Part shown: positions 43,176 through 51,830 of the stretch, in pieces
How positions within the stretch are numbered: position 1 is the first letter of the stretch
Layout: each line of letters starts with the position of its first letter
NCBI GenBank assembly: GCA_020427635.1
Contig: JAGQOH010000017.1
Span: forward strand, 1 to 52,530
Length of the DNA stretch: 52,530 nt
From: Phycisphaerales bacterium
GTDB lineage: Bacteria > Planctomycetota > Phycisphaerae > Phycisphaerales > UBA1924
Direction: 5' to 3'
The notes under the pieces: generated by a model
The model's database searches: none
The model's input: only the letters and a program-made list of their open reading frames with translations
Told to the model about the DNA's origin: nothing
Program-made: the position numbers and the translations under genes

Positions 43176-44575
43176 GTAATGCCAGCGTCGGCGCCGATGC
43201 CCGGACGCGCGGCCGCCGACGCATCGTGATGACTGGGATGGGCTGGGTCACGCCGCTCGGAGGCGATGTTGACACAGTCTGGGAGCGGCTCGTCGCAGGC
43301 GCCTCTGCGATCGGGCTCATCACGCGCTTTCAGGCCGAGACATTTCCAACGAACTTCGGTGCCGAGGTCAAGCAGTTCGACCTCAATGAGCATGGCCCAT
43401 TTGCCGAGCTCGCGGGTCTGCCGGATGAGACAACGGGGCGCAGTGCGCGCTTTGCACTGGCCGCCGCTGCTCGCGCGATGCAACAGGCCGGGCTCGGCGC
43501 GCCTGGCGCTGCGCCAACGGCGGGCATCGATCCTGAGCGTATGGGGGTTTACTTGGGTGCGGGTGAGGGCACGCCCGACTTCGACGCCTGCACCGCGACG
43601 TGCCTGGAGGCTTGGAGTGGCGAACACCGGACGCTCGACATGCATGTGTGGGCGCAGCAAGCGTATGCGCGCATGGAGCAGACCAAGGAGCTCGAACAGG
43701 AGCCCTATCTGCCCGTGACGCAGATTGCCCGCCACTTTGGTGCGCGAGGGCCATCATTCAATTGCATGACCGCGTGCGCCGCCTCTACGCAATCGGTGGG
43801 CGAGGCCGTTGAGATCATTCGGCGCGACGATGCCGACATCATGATTGCGGGTGGTTCGCACACGATGCTGCACCCCTTTGGGATGACGGGCTTCATTCGG
43901 CTCACCGCGATGTCCAAGCGGCGCGACGCTCCAGCGACCGCGGCGCGTCCTTTCGACCAGACCCGCGACGGTTTTGTCATGGGCGAGGGCGCCGGCGTCG
44001 TGATCCTTGAAGAACTCTCGCATGCATTAGCACGCGGTGCGAAACCGCTTGTCGAAGTGGTTGGATACGGCTCATCGGCAGATGCCTATCGCATTACGGA
44101 CATTCAGCCCGAGGGGCTCGGTGCGATCGCGGCGATGCGTTCCGCATTGGCACAGGCCGGGATCGATCCTGCGGCGGTTGGTGAGGACGGGCGACCCCTT
44201 GTGCACTACATCTCCGCGCATGGGACCGGCACCAAGGAAAATGATGCGATCGAAACAAAGGCAGTGCGCGGTGTCTTTGGCGATAACGCATCGCGCGTTC
44301 CTTTTAGCTCTGTGAAATCGATGCTGGGGCATCTGATTCAAGCCGCGGGTGCGGTTGAACTGATGACCTGTGTGCAAGCGATTCGAACAGGATTCCTCCC
44401 ACCCACGATGAACCTGCACAACCCTGATCCCGCGTGCGACCTGGACTATGTGCCCAACCGGGCCCGTGACATGCGTGACGCGAACGGAGCCAGCCGCGTT
44501 CACGTGGCGATGTCGAATGGGTTTGGCTTTGGCGGCCAGAATGACACCCTTGTGATCCGCCGATTTGACGCATGA
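43172..44575 (+). CDS. fabF: Beta-ketoacyl-ACP synthase II (KS-alpha-like)
   Basis: Condenses malonyl-ACP with acyl-ACP. 467 residues from the GTG at 43172, overlapping the preceding stop. RRIVMTGMGWVTPLGGD opens it; Cys202 in MTACAAST, His350 in SAHGTGTKEND and His387 in KSMLGHLIQAAGA complete the catalytic triad, so unlike its neighbour it should be active. NGFGFGGQNDTL ends it. A 60-residue insertion around GAGEGTPDFDACTATC is longer than in E. coli FabF. Its stop overlaps the next gene (ATGA). Confidence 0.9.
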   Translation: MSNASVGADARTRGRRRIVMTGMGWVTPLGGDVDTVWERLVAGASAIGLITRFQAETFPTNFGAEVKQFDLNEHGPFAELAGLPDETTGRSARFALAAAARAMQQAGLGAPGAAPTAGIDPERMGVYLGAGEGTPDFDACTATCLEAWSGEHRTLDMHVWAQQAYARMEQTKELEQEPYLPVTQIARHFGARGPSFNCMTACAASTQSVGEAVEIIRRDDADIMIAGGSHTMLHPFGMTGFIRLTAMSKRRDAPATAARPFDQTRDGFVMGEGAGVVILEELSHALARGAKPLVEVVGYGSSADAYRITDIQPEGLGAIAAMRSALAQAGIDPAAVGEDGRPLVHYISAHGTGTKENDAIETKAVRGVFGDNASRVPFSSVKSMLGHLIQAAGAVELMTCVQAIRTGFLPPTMNLHNPDPACDLDYVPNRARDMRDANGASRVHVAMSNGFGFGGQNDTLVIRRFDA

Positions 44576-45363
44576 TCGAGCAGATGCCCTATGCCGAGAT
44601 GGAAGAGACCCTCGGCTTTGAGGGGCCCTATGTCGATCCGCCGGCGCCAAAGAAGCCCATCGTGCTGGCGTCGCTGCTTGCCGTTGTCGCGGGGTTCGTG
44701 ACGATCGTCGCGGTAGTGGGCGTGCTCGCCATGACGCCCCCAGCGTGGTGGCCGGCGCCGATGCCCGCAAGTGCCGTCGCGGTTGAGCATGCACGGGAGA
44801 TCGAGAACGTTGCGACGCGATTGGCCTCGGAGGTGCGTGCGCCGGACGAAAAGTGGTCGGTCATGTTGCGCGAGGACGACGCCAATACTTGGCTGGCGCA
44901 GCGCCTGCGAAGTTGGGTCGAATCGACCTACACCGCGTGGCCAGGCGAGATAGGCCGGGTCGCAGTTCGTTTTAACGAGAAGTATGTCGTCATTGGCGTA
45001 GCGCTTGAGGATGCGGGCGCGACCCAGGACGAGAGCCGCATCGCATCGTTCGTGCTTGAGCCATGGATTGGACACGACCAACTGGCTCGCTTGGTGTTGC
45101 GCGAAGTGCGGTTCAATCGCATCGTGATTCCAAAGTCCATCGCGGAGCGCAAGCTGACCGAGGCATTGGCGAGCGCGCTTGAACGTGATCAGCGCGACCT
45201 GTTGCCCATGCTGACGGCGTTGCAGGGCGAGCCAATCCCCGAGCCACCGGTCTTGGCATTGGGCGATGGACGCCGCGTGCATCTCGTCGGGATTGAGGCT
45301 CACGAAGGGGCGCTGGTCTTGCACTGCGAAACGCGCGTGCCGACGCGGGCGGCCAGCCGCTGA
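44572..45363 (+). CDS. Membrane-anchored protein of unknown function
   Basis: A 263-residue protein translationally coupled to the ketosynthase gene by a four-base overlap. A cytoplasmic N-terminus with Pro-rich stretch (YVDPPAPKKP) is followed by one membrane helix (IVLASLLAVVAGFVTIVAVVGVLAM). The rest is probably extracytoplasmic. WSVMLREDDANTWLAQRLRSW is a notable motif. No family recognised. Its coupling to the ketosynthase suggests a link to the same lipid or polyketide product. Confidence 0.65.
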   Translation: MIEQMPYAEMEETLGFEGPYVDPPAPKKPIVLASLLAVVAGFVTIVAVVGVLAMTPPAWWPAPMPASAVAVEHAREIENVATRLASEVRAPDEKWSVMLREDDANTWLAQRLRSWVESTYTAWPGEIGRVAVRFNEKYVVIGVALEDAGATQDESRIASFVLEPWIGHDQLARLVLREVRFNRIVIPKSIAERKLTEALASALERDQRDLLPMLTALQGEPIPEPPVLALGDGRRVHLVGIEAHEGALVLHCETRVPTRAASR

Positions 45364-45443
45364 TGCTTGTGTAGCACAATTGTTCGGGCTCTGTTTGTGC
45401 GGGCGTGGTTGCCCCAGGCCTCGTGCCGATCAATACTTGGCCC

Positions 45444-46598
45444 ATGCCGCCGCGTTCCCAACATGGATCTCGCAAACGATCGCCAGTGTTGCGACCGGTG
45501 CCGAGTGATGTCGCCGCGGAGTCGCTCGCCAAGGGCGGGGTGGTGCTTGCGCCGACCGAATCGGTGTTTGGGCTTGCGGTCGATGCGCGGTCTGAGCCAG
45601 CGCTGCACGCGCTTTGGGCGCTGAAGGGCAGCAAGCCGGCGCCGCTCGCATGGCACATCGCAAGGCCGACTACGCTGTTGGAGCAACTCGGGAACGTGGG
45701 CTACGCCCTGAGCCTGACGCAGCGTCGCATCGTCGATCGCCTGACGCCGGGGCCGTTGCTGCTCGCCATTGAGCTCGATCCCGAACAGCTCGGCCAGTTG
45801 CGCGAGACGTTGGGTGTGCAGGCGGGCGTGCTGGACGACGGCACACACTTGCTCGTTCGGATTGTGTCTCAGCCTGCAGGCAGCTCGCTGATCGCCGCCT
45901 TTGACGGACCAATTGTGATGGCATCGCTCCCGACCAACGCGAGTGCGCGCGACTTTGCGGGCGCCGTGCGAGCGCTTGACGACGCGGGGGCCATCGAGCG
46001 TATTGCTGCAGCGGTTGATGGACCGCCGAATCCAAAGGGCATGGGCTCCACCGCGGTCAACTTTGCACGAGACGGATCGTTCTCCGTGACGCGCGAAGGG
46101 GTGTATGAGCGGCGTTTTGTCGAGAAGCATGCGCGGCAACTAGTTCTGTTCGTGTGTTCAGGGAACACCTGTCGCAGCCCGATGGCTGAGGCGATCGCGC
46201 GTGAGCTGGTCAAGGAGTCGGGAGCTGCAATCGAGGTGGGTTCCGCGGGCGTGTTCGCCTCGATGGGCAATCAGGCCACATCAGAAGCAGTGCATGCGGT
46301 GCGCGCATTGGGCATTCCGATGCATCGCCACAGTTCACGCAACTTGACGCGTGATCTGATGCGGCAAGCCGATGTTGTCTTCGCAATGACCGCAGCCCAT
46401 GCCGAAGCAGCGCGCCGGTTTGATCCAGACGGCGCCACGGTGATTCATCTGCTTGACCCAAGTGGGCGCGAGATCGACGATCCCATTGGTCAGCCGCAGG
46501 GCGTCTATGACGAAACCGCTCAGCTGATGCGCCGGCTCATCGAAGCCCGAATGATCGAGTTTGGTTTCTTGCCCAAGCCGACTGCGCAGGAGTCTTGA
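45444..46598 (+). CDS. Fusion of TsaC/YrdC-like domain and low-molecular-weight protein tyrosine phosphatase
   Basis: A 384-residue two-domain protein from the ATG at 45444 (a GTG at 45405 is possible). Residues about 20-220 resemble the threonylcarbamoyl-AMP synthase used for tRNA t6A (GGVVLAPTESVFGLAVDA, LTPGPLLLAIEL, GMGSTAVNF). The K-x-R motif is altered to LKGSKPAP and the SAN motif to LPTNAS. Residues 230-384 are a complete LMW phosphatase: FVCSGNTCRSPMAEA with Cys238 and Arg244, and DDPIGQPQGVYDETA with the acid. Arsenate reductase-like activity is an alternative for the second domain. Confidence 0.85.
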   Translation: MPPRSQHGSRKRSPVLRPVPSDVAAESLAKGGVVLAPTESVFGLAVDARSEPALHALWALKGSKPAPLAWHIARPTTLLEQLGNVGYALSLTQRRIVDRLTPGPLLLAIELDPEQLGQLRETLGVQAGVLDDGTHLLVRIVSQPAGSSLIAAFDGPIVMASLPTNASARDFAGAVRALDDAGAIERIAAAVDGPPNPKGMGSTAVNFARDGSFSVTREGVYERRFVEKHARQLVLFVCSGNTCRSPMAEAIARELVKESGAAIEVGSAGVFASMGNQATSEAVHAVRALGIPMHRHSSRNLTRDLMRQADVVFAMTAAHAEAARRFDPDGATVIHLLDPSGREIDDPIGQPQGVYDETAQLMRRLIEARMIEFGFLPKPTAQES

Positions 46599-46599
46599 G

Positions 46600-49062
46600 C
46601 TACTCGCCGGCTTGTGGCGCTGGTTCCATGCCAAGTGTCGCCGCAACCTGTTCAATGGCTTCAGAGCAATCTGGAAACGCGCTCCATGTTGGCTGCAGCC
46701 GGAGGCGCTGAATCTCTCGCATGATGGTCGGGGTGCGCGCGCTGTTCGCATTCTGTCGCTGCAGGACTTGCACAATACGAGCAGAAGCCTGCCAATAAGC
46801 GCGCTCTCGCCTTGACTCTGGTGGGATCGCCGCGACGAGGTCGCGCAACAGCGAGAACGCTCCGGCATCATTGCCGTCGGCCAGCTGTGCTTCTGCTGCG
46901 AGCACGATGCGCTCGCGTGAGATCGATGGATCGGTCGTGGGCTGCGTTGCGAGTGCAGTGGCCAAGGCGGATGCTTGATGATTGTTGAGCGCGATGAGCC
47001 AGCCCAAGCCGCGCCGAAGTGCGGTCTCGGGCACGCTCCACTGCGCACTCGCGGCGACTGCCCATTGCACAACAAGTGCCAGGGCACGTTGATCGGCACT
47101 CGAAAGCGTGCCAATGCTTGCACGGTCGAATGAGCGCGTCAGCTCCGGGCCGCCAAGCCAGAGCGGTCGCGTCTGTTCCAGTGCGGCGGCAAGCATCGTG
47201 GCGGCTTGCGCATCATCTACCGCCCCCTCGAACCAGGCTTGGGCCTCGTTGTCGCGCGCGTTGGCCAAGAGCGCCCGCAGATGCACCGCTGCGGCAAATC
47301 CATCGAGCCGCCCATCGCGATGCTCGACGACGTGGCGCGTCAGGTCGAGCGCAAGGGCAGATTCGCCTTGGATCAGCAGCGCAAACGCACGCGTGGTACG
47401 TGCGCGCTGCAATGAGGCGAGATCTGTGTTTGTGTCCTCGAAGCGCCCAGCGCATCGAGCCAGAGCGTGGGCAAGTTCCAGAAGCCGTCCCTGTTGTTGC
47501 GACGAGATAGCGCTCTCGAGCGCATCGCGCTCAATACGGAGCATCTCATATGTGATCGAGTCACACACGAACAACATAGTTGGGGCTGATGTCGGTGAAG
47601 CGAACTCAATCGCGTCGATGAATGACTGTGCATGGTTCAGCGCGCTCAAGAGCGTCGACTCGTCCTCGGCCTGGGCGTCGTGTTCCAAGATGTGCGCAAT
47701 CGATTTGCAGCACCACACATCGCGATTCGCCAGATCCGTGGTGTGCGCGATCAGGATCTGCAGGGCTGCGTCAAGTGAGGGTGTCAGCGGTGTGTCAAGG
47801 TCAATCGCCATCTGACAGAGGCGCTCAAGCGACATGCGCGTCGCATCATGCAAAGGTCGTGCTTCGACAGAGCGCTGCGCCACATGCGCTGCAAGGTCCA
47901 ACTCGCAATCTCCGGCGGCAACACAATCCGCCAGCGACTCTGCAAGGGCTGAGAGGACGAGCACCGCGTAAGGTCCCATCGCTTCTCGGTCTCGTTCGAG
48001 CAAGGCAGTCAGCTCCTGCGTGCGCGTGCGCGCCTCGCCTCGGGGCACGTCATCCAAAGCGAGCGCCGTACCGACCGCCGAGCCAAGCACCCATTGCGAA
48101 GATTCTCCCAAGCCTGTGACCTTGGCAACGCGTGCGAGCTGTGCGAGGAGAATCTCGTCGTTGGACGCGGGATCGGCGAGCGCAGCGCGCGCTGCCTCAT
48201 CGAGGCGCCCGGCGAGAAACACTCTTGCGCGCTGATCTTTGGGATCTCCAGCTCGTCCCACAAGCAGGCGCAGTGACAAGGCACTGCGTTGCGCTTCCGA
48301 GATGCAAGCGACATCGCGAAGTCGGCGCTGGGCCGCATCGCTCGCCTTTGATGTATCCGCTTCCCGTTGAAAGGCCCATGTTGCGCGCGCCAATTTCAAA
48401 GCTTGCTCGAGCCCATACGCAGGAGCCGCGAGCGAAGGATCCTCTCGCAGTGCATCTTCAGTGTCATCGAGTGCGCGCTGTGCGGCTGGGTAGTCACCCA
48501 GTGCGGTGAGTCCTACGCCAAGGGCCAAACCGCGTTCCGCATCCGCCCATGCCGACGCCGACTCGACTTTGCCGGCAATGGAAACAGCACTCTCCAGCAT
48601 TGTGCGAGCAGCGTCAGACGGCATGTGTCCAAGAGTGTCGTCTTGGGCAAGCCCGATGAGCAGCCTGGCCCGCGCTTCCATGATGGGCAGAGAAACCGAT
48701 TCGATGAGCAGTGCGTGGGAGAGCGCGTCGCGCTCAAGCGGATCGTCCAGGCCACCGGCTGCTTCGATCGCGCGCATCAAACGGTCCATATCCTGCCGAG
48801 CCCGCTGCACACGCTCGAGCACAGGTTTCTCGGCACGGAGCGATCGTTCTCGATCCGCACGTGTAGGCAAGCCAAACGCAAGGTCGAGCAACGCTCCGCC
48901 TGACCAACCATGTACTTCATCAAGGAGCACGCTTTCGAGCCGATCGGCCTCGCGCACAACGCGGGGGATGGAGCCCTCCACATCTGCAGGTTGAGCCACG
49001 GTATGGGTTTGGCACAACGTGGAAGCAACGAGCGTGATCACAATGTGGCGCATCCGGATCAT
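46600..49062 (-). CDS. Large exported helical-repeat protein, unknown function
   Basis: An 820-residue protein whose ATG overlaps the preceding exbD stop by four bases. The signal peptide is MIRMRHIVITLVASTLCQTH with cleavage near VAQ. The remainder is almost entirely alpha-helical with many Ala/Leu/Arg heptads (ALALDLTRHVVEHRDGRLDG, LLRDLVAAIPPESRRERAYW), consistent with TPR-like repeats. No catalytic motif found. As the last gene of the ExbB/ExbD cluster it probably acts in the periplasm with that machine. It ends one base from the convergent phosphatase fusion. Confidence 0.7.
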   Translation of the reverse strand: MIRMRHIVITLVASTLCQTHTVAQPADVEGSIPRVVREADRLESVLLDEVHGWSGGALLDLAFGLPTRADRERSLRAEKPVLERVQRARQDMDRLMRAIEAAGGLDDPLERDALSHALLIESVSLPIMEARARLLIGLAQDDTLGHMPSDAARTMLESAVSIAGKVESASAWADAERGLALGVGLTALGDYPAAQRALDDTEDALREDPSLAAPAYGLEQALKLARATWAFQREADTSKASDAAQRRLRDVACISEAQRSALSLRLLVGRAGDPKDQRARVFLAGRLDEAARAALADPASNDEILLAQLARVAKVTGLGESSQWVLGSAVGTALALDDVPRGEARTRTQELTALLERDREAMGPYAVLVLSALAESLADCVAAGDCELDLAAHVAQRSVEARPLHDATRMSLERLCQMAIDLDTPLTPSLDAALQILIAHTTDLANRDVWCCKSIAHILEHDAQAEDESTLLSALNHAQSFIDAIEFASPTSAPTMLFVCDSITYEMLRIERDALESAISSQQQGRLLELAHALARCAGRFEDTNTDLASLQRARTTRAFALLIQGESALALDLTRHVVEHRDGRLDGFAAAVHLRALLANARDNEAQAWFEGAVDDAQAATMLAAALEQTRPLWLGGPELTRSFDRASIGTLSSADQRALALVVQWAVAASAQWSVPETALRRGLGWLIALNNHQASALATALATQPTTDPSISRERIVLAAEAQLADGNDAGAFSLLRDLVAAIPPESRRERAYWQASARIVQVLQRQNANSARTPTIMREIQRLRLQPTWSAFPDCSEAIEQVAATLGMEPAPQAGE

Positions 49063-49565
49063 CGCAGCGCCACACCTTCGGGCGCAGCCATGCGCACGCG
49101 ATTGAATCCGCCCCGACGCACGGCACTTACTGCAGCGACAGTGTGCTCCCAGCGCGTTGAGGCGTCCGGTGCAATGACGAAACGTTGATCATCGTCGAGA
49201 ATCGCTGTTCGTGCTGCATTCAACGCCCGTGCCAAGTCATCAAAGCTGTGCAGAGCGCCGATCGATGGTGAGTCGGTCGAGAGCCCGTAGTCCTGTGCCC
49301 CGTCTCCAGTCGATCGCACGATGACCATGATGGGCTGCTCAGGGAGTGCAAAGGGATCGGCAGACTCGGGCGCTTGCTGATCGGCAGCGACATCCATCTG
49401 AATCGCTCGCTCTTCACTGGTGAAGTTCATTGCAAGCATGAAGTAGATCAGCAACAGAAAGACGACGTCAATCATGGGCGCCAGATTGAGCGCAATGGCT
49501 CCGCCTGGGCGTCGTCGACGCCGCTTGGCAGTGTGCGAGGCACGGTGCGCTTCGACGGTGCTCAC
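49059..49565 (-). CDS. ExbD/TolR-family protein, second copy
   Basis: Stator component of a proton-motive-force transducing complex, 168 residues. A basic N-terminus (RRRRRPGG) precedes NLAPMIDVVFLLLIYFML, the single helix carrying the conserved Asp of proton conduction. The periplasmic domain follows (PIMVIVRSTGDGAQDYG, FVIAPDASTRWEHTVAAVSA). It overlaps both neighbours by four bases. Having two different ExbD genes implies a heteromeric stator. Confidence 0.88.
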   Translation of the reverse strand: MSTVEAHRASHTAKRRRRRPGGAIALNLAPMIDVVFLLLIYFMLAMNFTSEERAIQMDVAADQQAPESADPFALPEQPIMVIVRSTGDGAQDYGLSTDSPSIGALHSFDDLARALNAARTAILDDDQRFVIAPDASTRWEHTVAAVSAVRRGGFNRVRMAAPEGVALR

Positions 49566-50020
49566 AGGGCGCCGTCCTTATCCACGGTGACCACATGCAC
49601 GCGCGTGATGCCGGCCTGGGCGATCGCCGCCAGCAGAGGATGCACGCGCTCATACATCTCTGTGCGCTCCGCGCGCACCAGCACATTCGCACTTGGCTGT
49701 TGCTTCATGCTTCGCTTGAGCTCGTCGACAAGTGCGCCAAGTCCATCGGGAGACTCCGCAAACGTGCGTGCGCCAACACGGTAGCCCCGGGATTCACCTC
49801 CGGGTCCAAGCGGGAGCACGTTCACGACCGCCGAGTCGTCATGAACTGCCTTTGATGTTTCGGCGGCGCTAAGGCGCGGCAGATCGAGTGCTTCGAGGCG
49901 CGTCCGCTGAATCTGTGCGACGAGCATGAAGAAGGTGATCAGCAGGAACACGACGTCGATCAGCGGGGTGAGGTTCGCCTGCACCTTCACCGGGCCGCGT
50001 TGGTACACACGCGTCGCCAT
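49562..50020 (-). CDS. ExbD/TolR-family protein, first copy
   Basis: A 152-residue ExbD-type protein. The N-terminal helix NLTPLIDVVFLLITFFMLV holds the proton-binding Asp, and the periplasmic domain ends with NVLVRAERTEMYERVHPLLAAIAQAG, the usual TolR/ExbD fold. The ATG directly follows the exbB stop with no gap, and its own stop overlaps the second exbD by four bases. Confidence 0.9.
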   Translation of the reverse strand: MATRVYQRGPVKVQANLTPLIDVVFLLITFFMLVAQIQRTRLEALDLPRLSAAETSKAVHDDSAVVNVLPLGPGGESRGYRVGARTFAESPDGLGALVDELKRSMKQQPSANVLVRAERTEMYERVHPLLAAIAQAGITRVHVVTVDKDGAL

Positions 50021-50800
50021 TCATTCGGCCTTGTTGCTCGAGGCGACGGCTTCCAACGCGGGCTGTCTTGCAGATTCATCACCTGCTGCTTCGCCGCATG
50101 CAGCGACTAATTGCTCCGCCACGCGCGTAGCCTCTGTGGTGAGGGCATCCACTCGGTTGCGAAGCAGCGCATACGCGGCCAGCGACGGAATCGCCACTAC
50201 GAGGCCCCAAAACGTCGTGGTGAGTGCGGTGCCAATGCCAGCAGCCAGTTCAACAGGGTCGGGCGTGCCCCCCGAGGCAACGATCGTCGAAAAGGCAAGG
50301 ATCATGCCGTATACCGTGCCGAACAGTCCAATCATGGGTGACACGTTGCCAATGACATGCAAAGGCTCCATCTTGCGGAACCAGTTCACGGTCAGTTCCT
50401 CGGAGCGCTGTTCGAGCACGTGCAGCATGGTCGAAGTGTCGTGCGGCGCCCCCGCAAGTGCTGCGTGCAGAATCGCCTCCAGGAAAGACGATTCATTGGC
50501 GCACTGCGCGGTTGCGCCATCGATATCCCCTCGTGAAATAGCTGCGCGCAGACGAGCCCATGCATCCGCGGGGACGATGCGTTCGCGCTGCGTATCGACT
50601 GCGAGCACGCCAATGAGCCCCAGGCTTGCGACAGAAAGTACGAGCAACAGCCAGATGATGAGCGTGCCAAGCACCTCGATGCTGCCGGTCGATGCGTCGC
50701 GCTGAATGAAGAACGCTTCGAACAGCGACACTTCACGCGGTCCTGCGCCGGCTGCGGTGGCGATCACGTCCATCGCCATCGTGAACCCCATCGATGTCAT
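50021..50800 (-). CDS. MotA/TolQ/ExbB-family proton channel protein
   Basis: A 259-residue polytopic stator subunit. The first helix is LGTLIIWLLLVLSVASLGLIGVL. A cytoplasmic helical part follows, then IGNVSPMIGLFGTVYGMILAF and GIGTALTTTFWGLVVAIPSLAAY, the two conserved channel helices. The start overlaps the VWA gene's stop (ATGA). Together with the two ExbD proteins it should form a complete motor; whether it is Tol-, Ton- or otherwise directed depends on the VWA partner. Confidence 0.92.
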   Translation of the reverse strand: MTSMGFTMAMDVIATAAGAGPREVSLFEAFFIQRDASTGSIEVLGTLIIWLLLVLSVASLGLIGVLAVDTQRERIVPADAWARLRAAISRGDIDGATAQCANESSFLEAILHAALAGAPHDTSTMLHVLEQRSEELTVNWFRKMEPLHVIGNVSPMIGLFGTVYGMILAFSTIVASGGTPDPVELAAGIGTALTTTFWGLVVAIPSLAAYALLRNRVDALTTEATRVAEQLVAACGEAAGDESARQPALEAVASSNKAE

Positions 50801-51801
50801 GGCGTGTACCCCCGCTTCGTGATTTCATCGCGCGTGATCAGCATGTATCCGTTCGAGCCGCCATGGCGCTCGCCTATGAATCGCAACATACCCGAGGGGT
50901 CCTCCTCAAGAAACTGGATTGTCTTGATGGTCATGGGGCGATTGCCCGTTCGCGCATCTGCGGGGTTGATCTGCTCAAGGGCCGTCATGACCTGACCTTT
51001 CGTCGCACCCCAGGTTTGCTCGCCAATGGCGCGAGACAGGATGAAGATCGCATCCGGGCGCAGCGCGGCAGCTTCCTGCAAGGCAGCGATCGGGCTCGAT
51101 GTGCCACGTGGGCGCACGCGATCGAGCCATTGTGAGACCACCTCCAGATTCTCGCGCGTCGCCCTGATCAACCGCTTCTGGCGTCGTGCATCCTCGCCAT
51201 CGCCTGGGTGCGGCGCATAGAGATAGTCACCGTCTTGAAAGAAGAAGACCTGGAATCGCTGGGTTGAACTCAACTGGCCCAAACTCTCGCGCAGCATCGT
51301 GTTCACGATCGGTAATGAACTGATCATCGAGCCCGAGGCATCGACGACATAGACGATGTCGCGGGCGCTGCTTGCGCCGAGGCCTGCGAAGCGCACTTCT
51401 GGATACCGCCGGGCAAGGCGCTGTGCTGCCTCCGGCACGCTTGGTAGCGCTTGTGGTGCTTCTTCGGAAGGCGCGTCGTTCTGCTGCGCCGGCGCTGTCG
51501 CGCTGGGCAATGTGATTGCCGGCGGCCTGGGCATCGCCTCGCTTGGCGCGGGCAGCAGCATTCGAGGCGGCGTCTCAGACGTCATCGGTGTCTGCGGTCC
51601 ACTGCCGAGCTTTGGATCGAAGAAGCTCACTTCGACAGGTGGACCCGGATCTTCCGAACCAGGAATGACGCGCCAGGCGATGAACACCCCGCCGATGACC
51701 AGGGCGAGGTGCAGCGCAAGGGAGGCGGTCCAAGGCCAGCGCCGCAAGAGCAGCAGCCCACGCCAGCTTCCATCCACATCCTTGGCTGCGGCATGCATCA
51801 A
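50797..51801 (-). CDS. VWA-domain protein with TonB-like N-terminal anchor
   Basis: A 334-residue protein. The N-terminus reads like TonB: basic residues, then PWTASLALHLALVIGG with Ser27-x3-His31 in the membrane helix, the spacing TonB uses to contact ExbB/ExbD. VEVSFFDP follows directly after the helix. A Pro/Ala-rich linker (residues 63-125) precedes a von Willebrand A domain with MIDAS DASGSM (154-159), a Thr in RGTSSPIAAL and DAIFILSRAIG. No TonB C-terminal domain is present. It overlaps exbB by four bases. Function unknown. Confidence 0.82.
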   Translation of the reverse strand: MMHAAAKDVDGSWRGLLLLRRWPWTASLALHLALVIGGVFIAWRVIPGSEDPGPPVEVSFFDPKLGSGPQTPMTSETPPRMLLPAPSEAMPRPPAITLPSATAPAQQNDAPSEEAPQALPSVPEAAQRLARRYPEVRFAGLGASSARDIVYVVDASGSMISSLPIVNTMLRESLGQLSSTQRFQVFFFQDGDYLYAPHPGDGEDARRQKRLIRATRENLEVVSQWLDRVRPRGTSSPIAALQEAAALRPDAIFILSRAIGEQTWGATKGQVMTALEQINPADARTGNRPMTIKTIQFLEEDPSGMLRFIGERHGGSNGYMLITRDEITKRGYTP

Positions 51802-51830
51802 GGCGATTCTATCGGGGCGTTTCCGCTGCT

